DNA from: an uncultured Parabacteroides sp.
GTDB taxonomy: Bacteria; Bacteroidota; Bacteroidia; Bacteroidales; Tannerellaceae
Direction of reading: 5' to 3'
Assembly: GCA_944325345.1 (NCBI GenBank)
Contig: CALUZV010000016.1
Location: forward strand, 1-64,000
DNA length: 64,000 bases
The notes beneath the pieces were generated by a model. That model was not told the DNA's origin and made no database searches. It saw nothing but the letters and a program-made list of their open reading frames with translations. The first letter of the stretch is position 1. Every line of letters begins with the position of its first letter. Positions 44,182 through 53,011 of this stretch are shown here, in pieces. The translations under genes and the position numbers were made by a program.

Positions 44182-44535
44182 ATGTACGAAAGAAAAATAC
44201 CCGTTGATTTGGATTGTCCCTTACGACTGACCATGAGCTTGATAGATTCTAAGTGGAAATCTTGTATCTTGGACGAATTGCGCCACAAACCGTTGCGCCC
44301 GAGTGAACTTCATAAACTCTTTCCCGGAGCCACGCCCCGCGTGCTTGACTTCCAGTTGAAAGAGATGGTGGAAGATGGCTTGGTGTCTAAAACCATCTAT
44401 CCCGAATTGCCTCCCCGTTCGGAATATGCTATCACCCCGTTGGGAACGACGCTGATTCCGATTATTGACTCGATGATTGAATGGGGAAACCGGAATACCG
44501 AATTGTTTGAAAGGAAATACGGGAAAAAGAAATAA
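44182..44535 (+). CDS. HxlR-family winged-helix transcriptional regulator
   Basis: 117 residues. The family pattern is clear: DCPLRLTMSLIDSKWKSCIL, then LRPSELHKLFPGATPRVLDFQLKEMVEDGLVSK (helix-turn-helix plus wing) and the PPRSEYAITPLGTTL ending. HxlR proteins often sense quinones, aldehydes or redox stress. The divergent SnoaL gene and the operator between them indicate local control. Confidence 0.92.
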   Translation: MYERKIPVDLDCPLRLTMSLIDSKWKSCILDELRHKPLRPSELHKLFPGATPRVLDFQLKEMVEDGLVSKTIYPELPPRSEYAITPLGTTLIPIIDSMIEWGNRNTELFERKYGKKK

Positions 44536-44672
44536 TGGGCTATTGAGGTGTTTCCCCGGAGGCAAGGCAGTCCCACCGATATAAAAATCCATTTTAGTCC
44601 TTCCGAGCGACTTGGAGGCACCGCCGGGCGGGATACGAAGGCGGGGAAGCACCTTTTTCACGGATAAAAAGC

Positions 44673-44680
44673 GTACCTTT
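44673..44680 (+). promoter_or_regulatory. -7 promoter element for the DUF3089 lipoprotein
   Basis: TACCTTTG, exact consensus, 22 bp before the start codon at 44703. Confidence 0.65.
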
Positions 44681-44702
44681 GCGGCGATTAAAGGGTATGT
44701 AT

Positions 44703-45695
44703 ATGAAAAGAAATGCTATGAATTGGTTGGGGCGCCCGTTCGTGGGTGTTTTCCTGTTATCGCTGATACTGGTCTTTGCGGTATCGTGCGACGAGAACAA
44801 TGCCAGCTCGGAGGTGGGCGAATATATCCCCGAAGCTCCGGATTATACGGATGATACCATGTGGTTTACCCAAGAAAACGACGCGACAGGGCAGGGGGCA
44901 GACGTGTTCTACCTCGTCTCGACTTGGGAAGTGGACTGGGAGACGGAGGATGGCCGCGTGTGCCACTATGCAGACGTGCACAACCCCGAGCACCGGGCCG
45001 ATATGGACAAAGAAATTAGCCGGATAGCCGGGTACATGGGTCTGGGCAACAATTTTTATTCGCCGTACTACCGGCATACAACCATTGAGGCTTGGGAAAC
45101 GCAAAATGAGGATACGATAAGTCGCCGCTACCAACTGGCTTTCGAGGATGTGCGCTCGGCCTTTGAGACATTCCTGAAACAACGCGAACCGGAGCGGCCG
45201 TTCATCCTGGCGGGCTTCAGCCAGGGGGCGAAGTCGGTGGTGGAACTGCTGAAAGTCATGCCCGAAGAGCTGCATCGCTATCTGGTGGCAGCGTATGTCA
45301 TGGGTTATCGGGTAACGCCGGAGGATGTGGCATCGACCCCGAATATCCAGGCGGCGCAGGACTCGACAGACCTTGGGGTTACGATTTGCTATAACTCGGT
45401 GTCCGACGTGCAGTATATCAAGCCGGTTGTCTGTGTCCCCTGCGCGATGTGCATCAATCCCGTGAACTGGCGGACGGATGCGACGCCGGCAACGCTGCAA
45501 GATACGATAACCGTAAGCGTTTCGCCGGAGCATCACGTCTTGGTGGTGAAAGGATTCAGCGGAGCGGGGTATCCGCCCATCCGGGGTTTTCTGAACGTAG
45601 GCGATTATCATGGGGCCGAGCCTTGGCTTTACGAAGAGTGCCTGCGGGAGAACATTCAGGCACGTATTCGGGCATATTATAATAGGTATAGGTAA
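44703..45695 (+). CDS. DUF3089 alpha/beta-hydrolase-like lipoprotein
   Basis: 330 residues from ATG 44703, preceded by AAGGG. Lipoprotein signal ends at FAVSC. The alpha/beta-hydrolase elbow FILAGFSQGAKSVVELL gives the nucleophile Ser, and a C-terminal segment with HHVLVVKG and NVGDYHGAEPW supplies a likely His. The family is of unknown substrate. It stands alone with its own promoter. Confidence 0.85.
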   Translation: MKRNAMNWLGRPFVGVFLLSLILVFAVSCDENNASSEVGEYIPEAPDYTDDTMWFTQENDATGQGADVFYLVSTWEVDWETEDGRVCHYADVHNPEHRADMDKEISRIAGYMGLGNNFYSPYYRHTTIEAWETQNEDTISRRYQLAFEDVRSAFETFLKQREPERPFILAGFSQGAKSVVELLKVMPEELHRYLVAAYVMGYRVTPEDVASTPNIQAAQDSTDLGVTICYNSVSDVQYIKPVVCVPCAMCINPVNWRTDATPATLQDTITVSVSPEHHVLVVKGFSGAGYPPIRGFLNVGDYHGAEPWLYEECLRENIQARIRAYYNRYR

Positions 45696-45702
45696 AAGGC
45701 GT

Positions 45703-45732
45703 TTTGCGTTTGCGTTATAATTCGTACCTTTG
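45703..45732 (+). promoter_or_regulatory. Promoter for purL
   Basis: TTTG at 45703-45706 and TACCTTTG at 45725-45732, 18 bp apart, 41 bp ahead of the purL start. Confidence 0.65.
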
Positions 45733-45773
45733 TGCCGTAACAATAGTTTGTTTATCCCAATAAAATCAACAAT

Positions 45774-48700
45774 ATGATTCTATTTTTCAAATCCTCAACA
45801 AAAACCGTGCTGGCCGTAGAAGCCCAGCATGAGTTTTCTCCTGAAGATGTGCAGAAGTTGGTGTGGCTCTTTAGTGAAGCCCAGCCGGTGGAAGCCCAGA
45901 CATTGGAAGGATGGTTTGTCGGTCCGCGCCGCGAGATGATAACGCCGTGGAGTACCAATGCGGTGGAAATAACACAGAACATGGGTCTGGACGGTATTTC
46001 CCGTATCGAAGAGTACTTCCCCGTCGCATCGGGCGAGGCGGAACACGACCCGATGTTGCAACGTATTTACAACGGATTGGACCAGTCCATCTTTACTATC
46101 GACAAGCAACCCGACCCCATCGTCTATATCGAAGACCTGGAGGCATACAACCAGCAGGAAGGGTTGGCCTTGAGCGCGGAAGAGATCGCTTACCTGAAGG
46201 AAGTGAGCGAGAAGCTGGGGCGTAAGCTGACGGATAGCGAGGTGTTCGGTTTCTCTCAGGTCAATTCCGAGCATTGCCGCCACAAGATTTTCGGTGGTAC
46301 GTTTATTATCGATGGCGAGGAGAAGGAAAGCTCTCTCTTCGGCTTGATTAAGAAGACTTCGGCCGAGAATCCGAATAAGTTGGTTTCGGCATATAAAGAT
46401 AATGTAGCCTTCAATGATGGTCCGGTAGTCGAGCAATTCGCCCCGGCAAGCGGTGAGAAACCTGATTTCTACCAGACAAAGGAAATCAAGACCGTGATAT
46501 CTCTGAAGGCGGAAACACATAATTTCCCGACGACGGTGGAACCTTTCAACGGCGCGGCGACAGGTACGGGCGGTGAAATCCGCGACCGCTTGGGCGGTGG
46601 CAAGGCCTCTTTGCCTATCGCAGGGACGGCGGTTTACATGACAGCCTATCCGCGTACAGAAGGAGCCCGTGAATGGGAAAAGGTACTCGACCCGCGCCCG
46701 TGGCTCTATCAGACGCCGGAGCAGATTTTGATTAAGGCATCGAACGGAGCTTCAGACTTCGGAAACAAGTTTGGCCAGCCGCTGATTTGCGGTTCGTTGC
46801 TGACTTTCGAGCATGCCGAGAACGAAAAGAAGTATGCTTACGACAAAGTCATCATGTTGGCCGGTGGTGTCGGTTTTGCCAACAAGCGCGATGCCTTGAA
46901 GGGCGACCCGAAGCCGGGTGAAGACGTGGTAGTCTTGGGTGGTGATAACTACCGCATTGGTATGGGCGGTGGCGCAGTATCTTCGGTGAACACGGGACAA
47001 TATACGAGCGGAATCGAGTTGAATGCCGTGCAGCGTGCCAATCCGGAAATGCAGAAGCGTGTGGCAAATGTCATTCGTACGATTGCGGAGTCTGACGACA
47101 ATCCTATCGTCTCAATCCACGACCACGGAGCCGGCGGTCATTTGAATTGCCTCTCGGAATTGGTGGAAGCTACAGGCGGTCATATCGACATGAGCAAGCT
47201 CCCGATTGGCGACCCGACGTTATCAGCCAAGGAAATCATCGGCAACGAAAGTCAGGAGCGCATGGGTCTCTTGCTGCAAGAAAAAGACGTAGAGCGTGTG
47301 AAACGCATTGCCGACCGCGAACGTGCCCCGATGTATGTTGTCGGTGAGACGACGGACGACATGAAGTTTGTCTTCGAACAGGCAGACGGAGTGAAGCCCA
47401 TCGATATCAAATTGGAATATATGTTCGGCAAACCGCCTCGCACCATCATGAAGGACCATACGGTTACGGAATCTTACCAGCCGGTGGTTTATAAGGAATC
47501 GGAATTGCATCACTATTTGGAAAATGTCTTGCAGTTGGAAGCTGTAGCCTGCAAGGACTGGCTGACCAACAAGGTGGACCGTTCGGTATCGGGACGTATC
47601 GCCCGCCAGCAGTGCCAAGGTGAGTTGCAGTTGCCGTTGAGCGACCTCGGTGCCGTTGCCTTGGATTATCGGGGCAAAGCTGGTATCGCAACTTCTATCG
47701 GACATGCTCCGCAGGTGGCGATGGTGGATCCGGCGGCAGGTTCGGTGATGGCGATTGCCGAGGCATTGACGAATATCGTGTTTGCCCCGCTTACGGATAA
47801 GTTGGCGAGCGTATCGTTGAGTGCAAACTGGATGTGGCCTTGCCGTAATGAGGGAGAAGATGCCCGCTTGTATAAGGCAGTGCAGGCCGCTTCGGACTTT
47901 GCGATAGCTTTAGGTATTAATATCCCGACCGGAAAAGACTCGTTGTCGATGACGCAGAAGTATGGCGACGACAAGGTGATTGCTCCGGGTACAGTGATTA
48001 TCTCAGCCGGTGCGGAAGTGAGCGATGTCCGGAAGATTGTTTCTCCGGTCTTGGCGCATGAACGCAATTCTCACATTTATTATATAGACTTCTCGTTCGA
48101 TACGTTGAAGCTGGGTGGTTCGGCCTTTGCTCAGACCTTGAACCGTTTGGGCAATGAGGTTCCGACGGTGAAGGATGCCGACTATTTTCGTCAGGCGTTC
48201 AATGCCGTTCAAGATGCTATCGAGCAAGGACTGATTTTGGCTGGGCATGATATTTCCGCCGGTGGTATGATTACCGCCCTGTTGGAAATGTGCTTTGCCA
48301 ATGTGGAAGGTGGTCTGGAAGTAAACTTGGACAAGATTAAGGAAGAAGACATCGTGAAGATTCTCTTCGCTGAAAATCCGGGTATCTTGGTTCAGGTAAA
48401 AGACAAGAAGACCTTTGAAAAACTGATGCACGAAGCCGGAGTGGAATTCGCAGAGATTGCGAAACCGACGGACGAACGGCATATCTTGGTTTCCAAGGAT
48501 GGTATCCAGTATCACTTCGGCATCGACTATATGCGTGATGTTTGGTATGAATCTTCCTATAAGTTGGATTGCAAGCAGAGTGGAGATACCTGCGCCGGCA
48601 ACCGCTTTGAGAACTACAAGATGCAACCGCTCGAGTTTAAGTATCCGAAGAATTTCAGCGGGAAGTTGGCCGACTTGGGCTTAACCTTCGACCGTCAGGG

Positions 48701-49463
48701 CAAGAGTGGCATCCGGGCTGCGGTAATCCGTGAAAAGGGGTGCCAATGCGAACGCGAAACGTCTTATGCCCTCTATCTTGCCGGCTTCGACGTGAAGGAT
48801 GTCCACATGACAGACTTGGCTTCGGGCCGCGAGACGTTGGAAGACGTGAACATGATTGTCTTCTGCGGTGGCTTCTCTAACTCCGACGTATTGGGTTCGG
48901 CCAAAGGTTGGGCTGCTGGTATCTTGTTCAACGAAAAGGCAAAGAAGGCCATCGACAACTTCTATGCCCGCAAAGATACGTTGAGCTTGGGTATCTGCAA
49001 CGGTTGTCAGGTAATGGCTGAGTTAGGGGTTATCTATCCGGAACATGAGAAGAAGCATAAGATGTTGCACAACGATTCGCACAAGTTTGAATCGAACTTC
49101 ATCACCTTGGAGATTCCGAAGAATCATTCCGTGATGTTCGGTTCGTTGAGCGGATGCAAGATTGGTGCTTGGGTAGCTCATGGCGAAGGTAAGTTTGGTT
49201 TCCCATACGAAGAAAAGGATTACCATATCATCGCGAAGTATAACTACGAAGGCTATCCTGCCAACCCGAACGGTTCGCCGTGGTCGGTAGCCGGCGTTTG
49301 CTCGCACGACGGCCGCCATCTGGCAATGATGCCTCACTTGGAACGCGCGATGTTCCCGTGGCAGTGTGGTTATTATCCGGCAGACCGAAAGGGAGACGAA
49401 GTAACTCCGTGGATCGAAGCATTTATAAATGCGCGTAAGTGGATTGAGAATGCGGTGAAATAG
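45774..49463 (+). CDS. purL: Phosphoribosylformylglycinamidine synthase (single-chain)
   Basis: 1229 residues, the large form found in Bacteroidota, Proteobacteria and eukaryotes. It converts FGAR, glutamine and ATP to FGAM in purine synthesis. Linker region with NSEHCRHKIFGG, FGAM-synthase repeats with AETHNFPTTVEPFNGAATG and later GNMPTGKDSLSM-like TGKDSLSMTQK, and a C-terminal glutaminase with nucleophile Cys in LGICNGCQVMAELG and the His in VAHGEGKF. Monocistronic, followed by a stem-loop. Confidence 0.97.
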   Translation: MILFFKSSTKTVLAVEAQHEFSPEDVQKLVWLFSEAQPVEAQTLEGWFVGPRREMITPWSTNAVEITQNMGLDGISRIEEYFPVASGEAEHDPMLQRIYNGLDQSIFTIDKQPDPIVYIEDLEAYNQQEGLALSAEEIAYLKEVSEKLGRKLTDSEVFGFSQVNSEHCRHKIFGGTFIIDGEEKESSLFGLIKKTSAENPNKLVSAYKDNVAFNDGPVVEQFAPASGEKPDFYQTKEIKTVISLKAETHNFPTTVEPFNGAATGTGGEIRDRLGGGKASLPIAGTAVYMTAYPRTEGAREWEKVLDPRPWLYQTPEQILIKASNGASDFGNKFGQPLICGSLLTFEHAENEKKYAYDKVIMLAGGVGFANKRDALKGDPKPGEDVVVLGGDNYRIGMGGGAVSSVNTGQYTSGIELNAVQRANPEMQKRVANVIRTIAESDDNPIVSIHDHGAGGHLNCLSELVEATGGHIDMSKLPIGDPTLSAKEIIGNESQERMGLLLQEKDVERVKRIADRERAPMYVVGETTDDMKFVFEQADGVKPIDIKLEYMFGKPPRTIMKDHTVTESYQPVVYKESELHHYLENVLQLEAVACKDWLTNKVDRSVSGRIARQQCQGELQLPLSDLGAVALDYRGKAGIATSIGHAPQVAMVDPAAGSVMAIAEALTNIVFAPLTDKLASVSLSANWMWPCRNEGEDARLYKAVQAASDFAIALGINIPTGKDSLSMTQKYGDDKVIAPGTVIISAGAEVSDVRKIVSPVLAHERNSHIYYIDFSFDTLKLGGSAFAQTLNRLGNEVPTVKDADYFRQAFNAVQDAIEQGLILAGHDISAGGMITALLEMCFANVEGGLEVNLDKIKEEDIVKILFAENPGILVQVKDKKTFEKLMHEAGVEFAEIAKPTDERHILVSKDGIQYHFGIDYMRDVWYESSYKLDCKQSGDTCAGNRFENYKMQPLEFKYPKNFSGKLADLGLTFDRQGKSGIRAAVIREKGCQCERETSYALYLAGFDVKDVHMTDLASGRETLEDVNMIVFCGGFSNSDVLGSAKGWAAGILFNEKAKKAIDNFYARKDTLSLGICNGCQVMAELGVIYPEHEKKHKMLHNDSHKFESNFITLEIPKNHSVMFGSLSGCKIGAWVAHGEGKFGFPYEEKDYHIIAKYNYEGYPANPNGSPWSVAGVCSHDGRHLAMMPHLERAMFPWQCGYYPADRKGDEVTPWIEAFINARKWIENAVK

Positions 49464-49493
49464 TATATATATTATTATAAATATGGAATGTAG

Positions 49494-49532
49494 AAAGGGT
49501 TGGACTTCGGGAGAAGTGCCAGCCCTTTCATT
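49494..49532 (+). terminator. Stem-loop terminator after purL
   Basis: GAAAGGGTTGGACTTC and GAAGTGCCAGCCCTTTC pair with one mismatch around CGGGA, followed by a T-rich stretch, about 30 bp after the purL stop. Confidence 0.7.
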
Positions 49533-49616
49533 TATCAGACGAGAACAATATTTTTTTAGTTAAAATATTTGCCTGAAGGATTTAAACGAGAGAAATTTGC
49601 ACCAAAATAGGCTTTT

Positions 49617-50204
49617 ATGTGTTTAGGAACATCTGTAAATAAGGAGAAAATAGGGAACTTGATGGTTTATATTTTGAAGCATCAAGGTATTGTTTTTCAT
49701 ACCCAATTGATAAAGCTTCTATATTTGATAGATGAAACAGCCGTAAAGGATGATGGTATTCCTGTTACGTGGCTTGATTATAAGGCATGGCAGTTCGGGC
49801 CGGTTGCTCCGGAAACCTACTATATCAAATACCGACAAAGCGTTTTTGATAGTTTTGTCTCTTTATATGAGAATAATATCGGAGAAAATAAGTTGCTTTT
49901 GTTCCCAAAGATAGATTTTGATGATAGTGAGTTTAGCGACTATGAAATGGATATAATTGATGATGTATTGAAAGAATATGGGACAAAATCACCATCTCAG
50001 TTGGTAAATGTAACTCATGAGCCAGGCTCTTTATGGGATCAGACACGTTTACAGTATGGAATTGATTTTACCAAAACTAAGAAAACGGATATTAGCCTTG
50101 ACTTTACGAAACTTATAAAAGATGATAACTTAAAGTTGATGAAATACCGCGAGGCTGAGGAAAATATGTGTTTTAGTAAAGAACTACAAAAGCATTGTTC
50201 GTAA
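49617..50204 (+). CDS. Panacea-domain (DUF4065/SocA-like) antitoxin
   Basis: 195 residues. The Panacea domain fills residues about 8-130: IGNLMVYILKHQGIVFHTQL, IKLLYLIDETAV and YKAWQFGPVAPETYY are its hallmark segments. Panacea proteins are known as hyper-promiscuous antitoxins that neutralise unrelated toxins. The stop codon TAA overlaps the start of the next gene (TAATG), the usual toxin-antitoxin coupling. AT-rich compared with purL. Confidence 0.87.
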   Translation: MCLGTSVNKEKIGNLMVYILKHQGIVFHTQLIKLLYLIDETAVKDDGIPVTWLDYKAWQFGPVAPETYYIKYRQSVFDSFVSLYENNIGENKLLLFPKIDFDDSEFSDYEMDIIDDVLKEYGTKSPSQLVNVTHEPGSLWDQTRLQYGIDFTKTKKTDISLDFTKLIKDDNLKLMKYREAEENMCFSKELQKHCS

Positions 50205-50671
50205 TGTTTACGCCGGGGAGTATATTGTTCGGAACGTTCCAATTAAAAGCGATAACAAAGCCTAAATATGCCACCGTTTTGTATAATGATGGGCTTAATT
50301 GTATCTTAACGACGTTTACTACTTCTGAAGAAAGGTCTGGTGTTCGATACCCTGTTCATGGGAAGAATCCACAAGAGGGAGAGCCTTTATCTTATGTGTT
50401 TAAGAAAGGAATAATTGTTGGAGAGTTATATAATAGCAATGGAGTTTCTATCCCTTTTTCTTTTCCTAAAGATACCGTTATTGTTCCTGATTATGGCGAC
50501 CAATATACAACCCAACAAGCTTTCTTGGCAGAGGTCAAAGGTTTGATAAAATGTTGTGAATTATATCCAAAGGAATACGAGAACTTGATTTATACCTTGT
50601 ATAAGAGCAAAAAGACCAAACGGAAATATAAACGAATCTTTGAGGAAATATTGAAGAATATCGTTTCATAA
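50204..50671 (+). CDS. Putative toxin of the Panacea pair
   Basis: 155 residues from ATG 50204. Not firmly recognised. The opening MFTPGSILFGTFQLKA and KYATVLYNDGLNCILTTFTT look like the SH3-like barrel of PemK/MazF-type or ribosome-acting toxins, and a basic C-terminal helix follows (YKSKKTKRKYKRIFEEI). Position directly after a Panacea antitoxin with a 1-bp overlap is the main evidence for a toxin role. The 3' end overlaps the convergent HTH gene by 6 bp. Confidence 0.62.
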   Translation: MFTPGSILFGTFQLKAITKPKYATVLYNDGLNCILTTFTTSEERSGVRYPVHGKNPQEGEPLSYVFKKGIIVGELYNSNGVSIPFSFPKDTVIVPDYGDQYTTQQAFLAEVKGLIKCCELYPKEYENLIYTLYKSKKTKRKYKRIFEEILKNIVS

Positions 50672-50884
50672 CTCCTCCTTTCTACTCATCAACACCGCCC
50701 CCACCTCATAATTAAACAGATTCAGCACCTGGTTCACTTTGTCCAACCGGAGGGTCTGTTTCCCCTGCTCCAATTCGCGGACAAAGCGCAGTCCTACCCC
50801 CGATTTCTCGGACAGTTCGACCTGCGTCAAATTATATTGTTTGCGCATCGCCTTTACAAATTTAGATAATGTTGTCGGATTCAT
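50666..50884 (-). CDS. HipB-like XRE-family transcriptional regulator (orphan antitoxin)
   Basis: 72 residues, a compact HTH_3 fold: MRKQYNLTQVELSEKSGVG (helices 1-2), LRFVRELEQGKQTLRLDKV (recognition helix and turn) and VLNLFNYEVGAVL. It is the y4mF/HipB type that normally precedes hipA, but no hipA lies downstream; the frame instead runs into the toxin gene on the other strand. Its upstream region holds three palindromic operators. Confidence 0.85.
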   Translation of the reverse strand: MNPTTLSKFVKAMRKQYNLTQVELSEKSGVGLRFVRELEQGKQTLRLDKVNQVLNLFNYEVGAVLMSRKEEL

Positions 50885-50891
50885 AATTTAT

Positions 50892-50978
50892 ACCCTTTGG
50901 GGTGCAAATATACACAATTATTGCCGTTTTACACCTAATAGGGTATAAAATGAGTGTTTGAGGGTACAAATATACCCT
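50892..50978. promoter_or_regulatory. Palindromic operators of the HipB-like regulator
   Basis: Three related sites: ACCCTTTGGGGT (about 50892-50903), ACACCTAATAGGGTAT (50931-50946) and the perfect AGGGTAcaaataTACCCT (50961-50978). They overlap two -7-like elements on the minus strand (TATATTTG at 50905-50912 and 50967-50974), so binding would block transcription of the regulator itself. Confidence 0.7.
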
Positions 50979-51019
50979 ATCGGTGATATTTTATGTGTTT
51001 GTTCATAGGATAATCAAGT

Positions 51020-52000
51020 TTAGATAGCTTTGAGCTTAAATGCTGTATTGAAGTCTATGAGTTGTGGAGTGCCAATATGTTGTTTCCAAGCCTCTTCATC
51101 ATGACTTACTAAAGATATTTCTTTTGCAGATGTTTCGATGAAGGTATCCGCTATCAATTCCAAGCTTTTTCGCTCTTCTGCTGTAAATGAATTCAAGTTT
51201 GGCTGTGAGTCAGATACTAATTTTGTTCCCGTTACGCCTGAATCAAATTCCACGATTTCTTGGCTGATGTCGTCAAAAAGACTATATGCCCTATCCCAGT
51301 GCAAAGGTACAGGCCCATATTTGATGGCTTTGTAAGACAATCCGCTAATCGCTTGACCATGTTGGCGGTAATGGTAAAAGTCTGCATAGAATAGCAGTTT
51401 ATTCATTTTGGTATTGAATACGCCGCCGCATCTATGAATAAAATATAACAGAATCTGATGTAGTCTTTCCAGCGATAGGGGAGCAAACCCATTTGCACGG
51501 TTGCGATGGTTTGTTCCATAAATAAGAGGTAGGCGTACATCGTCTTGCTGTTGTTTGACCTCTTCTACCTTGGCAATGACTTTCGTATAATTTTTCTCTC
51601 CAAGTTGAATGTGCGAATTTTGTACAAATGTTTCGAAGATTATGGGATTCTGACAGGCTTTTAATATTTTACCGTTAGTCTCAGTCGGAACATATCCCTC
51701 TTCGTATTGGCGATATTGGTTATCGCCAAAGCCAAGGATAAGCGACATCTTCAATGCGGATAATCCGTAATTTTCTCGCATGGCAATGATTTCATCCACA
51801 AAAGGAATGGAATGAACGACTCTGTATTGGTTGTAAACCTGTGTGAGGTTGGCTTCATCCATTTCAGAGGTAGTGAACTGTTCATGGGTTTCATCGTCTT
51901 CGTAGAATTGGGCTATGTATGAGTATTTCTCTTTGCGGTATTCCAATTCTCGTTGTTCGTATTTTAATGTGGCGTGGCCACCTGTAAATGGGCTTATCAT
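51020..52000 (-). CDS. HTH + Panacea (MqsA/SocA-like) antitoxin
   Basis: 326 residues. N-terminal MqsA-like region (about 1-60) without the usual zinc cysteines, an HTH at about 65-110 (LSALKMSLILGFGDNQYRQY), a linker, then a Panacea domain at about 185-300 (LHQILLYFIHRCGGVF, MNKLLFYADFYHY, KAIKYGPVPLHWDRA). It would bind both operator DNA and its toxin. The start overlaps the toxin stop (ATGA). Its partner is frameshifted (see 51997-52382), so it may now be a solitary antitoxin. Confidence 0.87.
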   Translation of the reverse strand: MISPFTGGHATLKYEQRELEYRKEKYSYIAQFYEDDETHEQFTTSEMDEANLTQVYNQYRVVHSIPFVDEIIAMRENYGLSALKMSLILGFGDNQYRQYEEGYVPTETNGKILKACQNPIIFETFVQNSHIQLGEKNYTKVIAKVEEVKQQQDDVRLPLIYGTNHRNRANGFAPLSLERLHQILLYFIHRCGGVFNTKMNKLLFYADFYHYRQHGQAISGLSYKAIKYGPVPLHWDRAYSLFDDISQEIVEFDSGVTGTKLVSDSQPNLNSFTAEERKSLELIADTFIETSAKEISLVSHDEEAWKQHIGTPQLIDFNTAFKLKAI

Positions 52001-52382
52001 TGTTTATCTCCTTTCTTTTCTTTGGGTTTCTTTTCGGTTCTATGGGGATATTGCATCGGATGTTCTGCAATATGGAATGATATGCAGATGGTTGAACTGT
52101 TTGGAAAGCCTAATGAAATCTTGATGTATATTTCATGTTTGGCTACATCTTTCCCGAATACCCACATTTCGCCTATTTTATTCAAGGTATCGATTATTGG
52201 TCCTTCGCTATAATCTTCTACCGTGATTCTTTTAATAATCTTTGTCCTAGCTGATGGGGTATATCGAGTAATGCCAGCGTGGACAAATTTTTGCCTCTGT
52301 CATCACGATATACAATATCATATATTTCTAGTTTCTGATAGAACTGTCTTAAGAATTGTTCTACTTCTTCTTTGGATGCCAT
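51997..52382 (-). pseudogene. MqsR-like toxin gene, frameshifted
   Basis: ATG 52382 opens MASKEEVEQFLRQFYQKLEI...YRDDRGKNLSTLALLDIPHQ, then the frame runs into a stop. The homologous continuation (IIKRITVEDYSEGPI, GEMWVFGKDVAKHEIYIKIS, CISFHIAEHPMQYPH) lies in another frame and reaches TGA at 51997-51999, 4 bp into the antitoxin. Joined, the pieces give about 127 residues like the MqsR-family toxins that pair with DUF4065 antitoxins in Bacteroidales (from memory). A one-base loss near the CAGCTAGGAC segment (about 52236-52246) explains the break; an assembly error is possible. Confidence 0.7.
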
Positions 52383-52402
52383 TCCATCTTCTTTTTTCGG
52401 AG

Positions 52403-52410
52403 CAAAGTTA
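52403..52410 (-). promoter_or_regulatory. -7 element of the MqsR-like/Panacea operon
   Basis: Minus-strand TAACTTTG, 20 bp upstream of the toxin start at 52382. Confidence 0.55.
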
Positions 52411-52607
52411 TATTGCTTATTTGAAAAATAAAAGATTTTTGCTGTAAATTCAACTTATTCGTGGAATAAATCCTCGCATTACCTTAATATAAAAAGACAA
52501 CTGCCAATATGCGAATAGGGGCTTATCGTCGGATGCGTTTTTTATGTTGTTCTAATTAGATATGTAGGGGGAAGATTTTCAATGATTTATCGGGAAAACG
52601 CTGTCTA

Positions 52608-52799
52608 TCTCTTACCCAGAGAGAGACAACAACGCCGCAAAGGTAGGCAAAATATTGGAACAGACAAGTTAATCTCCGAAAAAAATACATTTTTTTAAAC
52701 GTGATGTTGACCAAATTTGGGCCTATTTCCTTTCAATCTTAATTTTCCCCCATTGATACATAGATGTTTATAAGTACTTGTCTCTCTCTGGGTAAGAGA
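52608..52799. promoter_or_regulatory. Invertible promoter segment of the polysaccharide locus (OFF orientation)
   Basis: Perfect 22-bp inverted repeats at 52608-52629 and 52778-52799 (core CTTACCCAGAGAGAG and its complement) flank 148 bp. Inside, on the minus strand, a promoter CTTG (52665-52668), N19, TACCTTTG (52638-52645) fires leftward, away from upxY. Inversion would place the -7 at about 52762-52769 on the plus strand, about 240 bp before upxY. No rightward TAnnTTTG exists in the segment as read. This is the architecture of phase-variable capsule promoters in Bacteroidales. Outside the repeats, 52411-52607 and 52800-53011 show nothing else clear. Confidence 0.9.
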
Positions 52800-53011
52800 A
52801 GGACAACTGAAATTCGAGGAAACTCCCTCTGTTTGAGCTTGAAATGATTTTTTTCTGTTGAGCAACAAATAGAGCGTTTTTCCCATAAAAATGGAGAGGT
52901 AAAATCTCCGAACTTTTTCCTACTATTATTAGAACTGGTTGAAAGATAGAGTTTTAATCTTTCTTGCAGGATTAGAGTTTGTGTCTTTTTTTTGATCAAC
53001 AACGCAACCAC

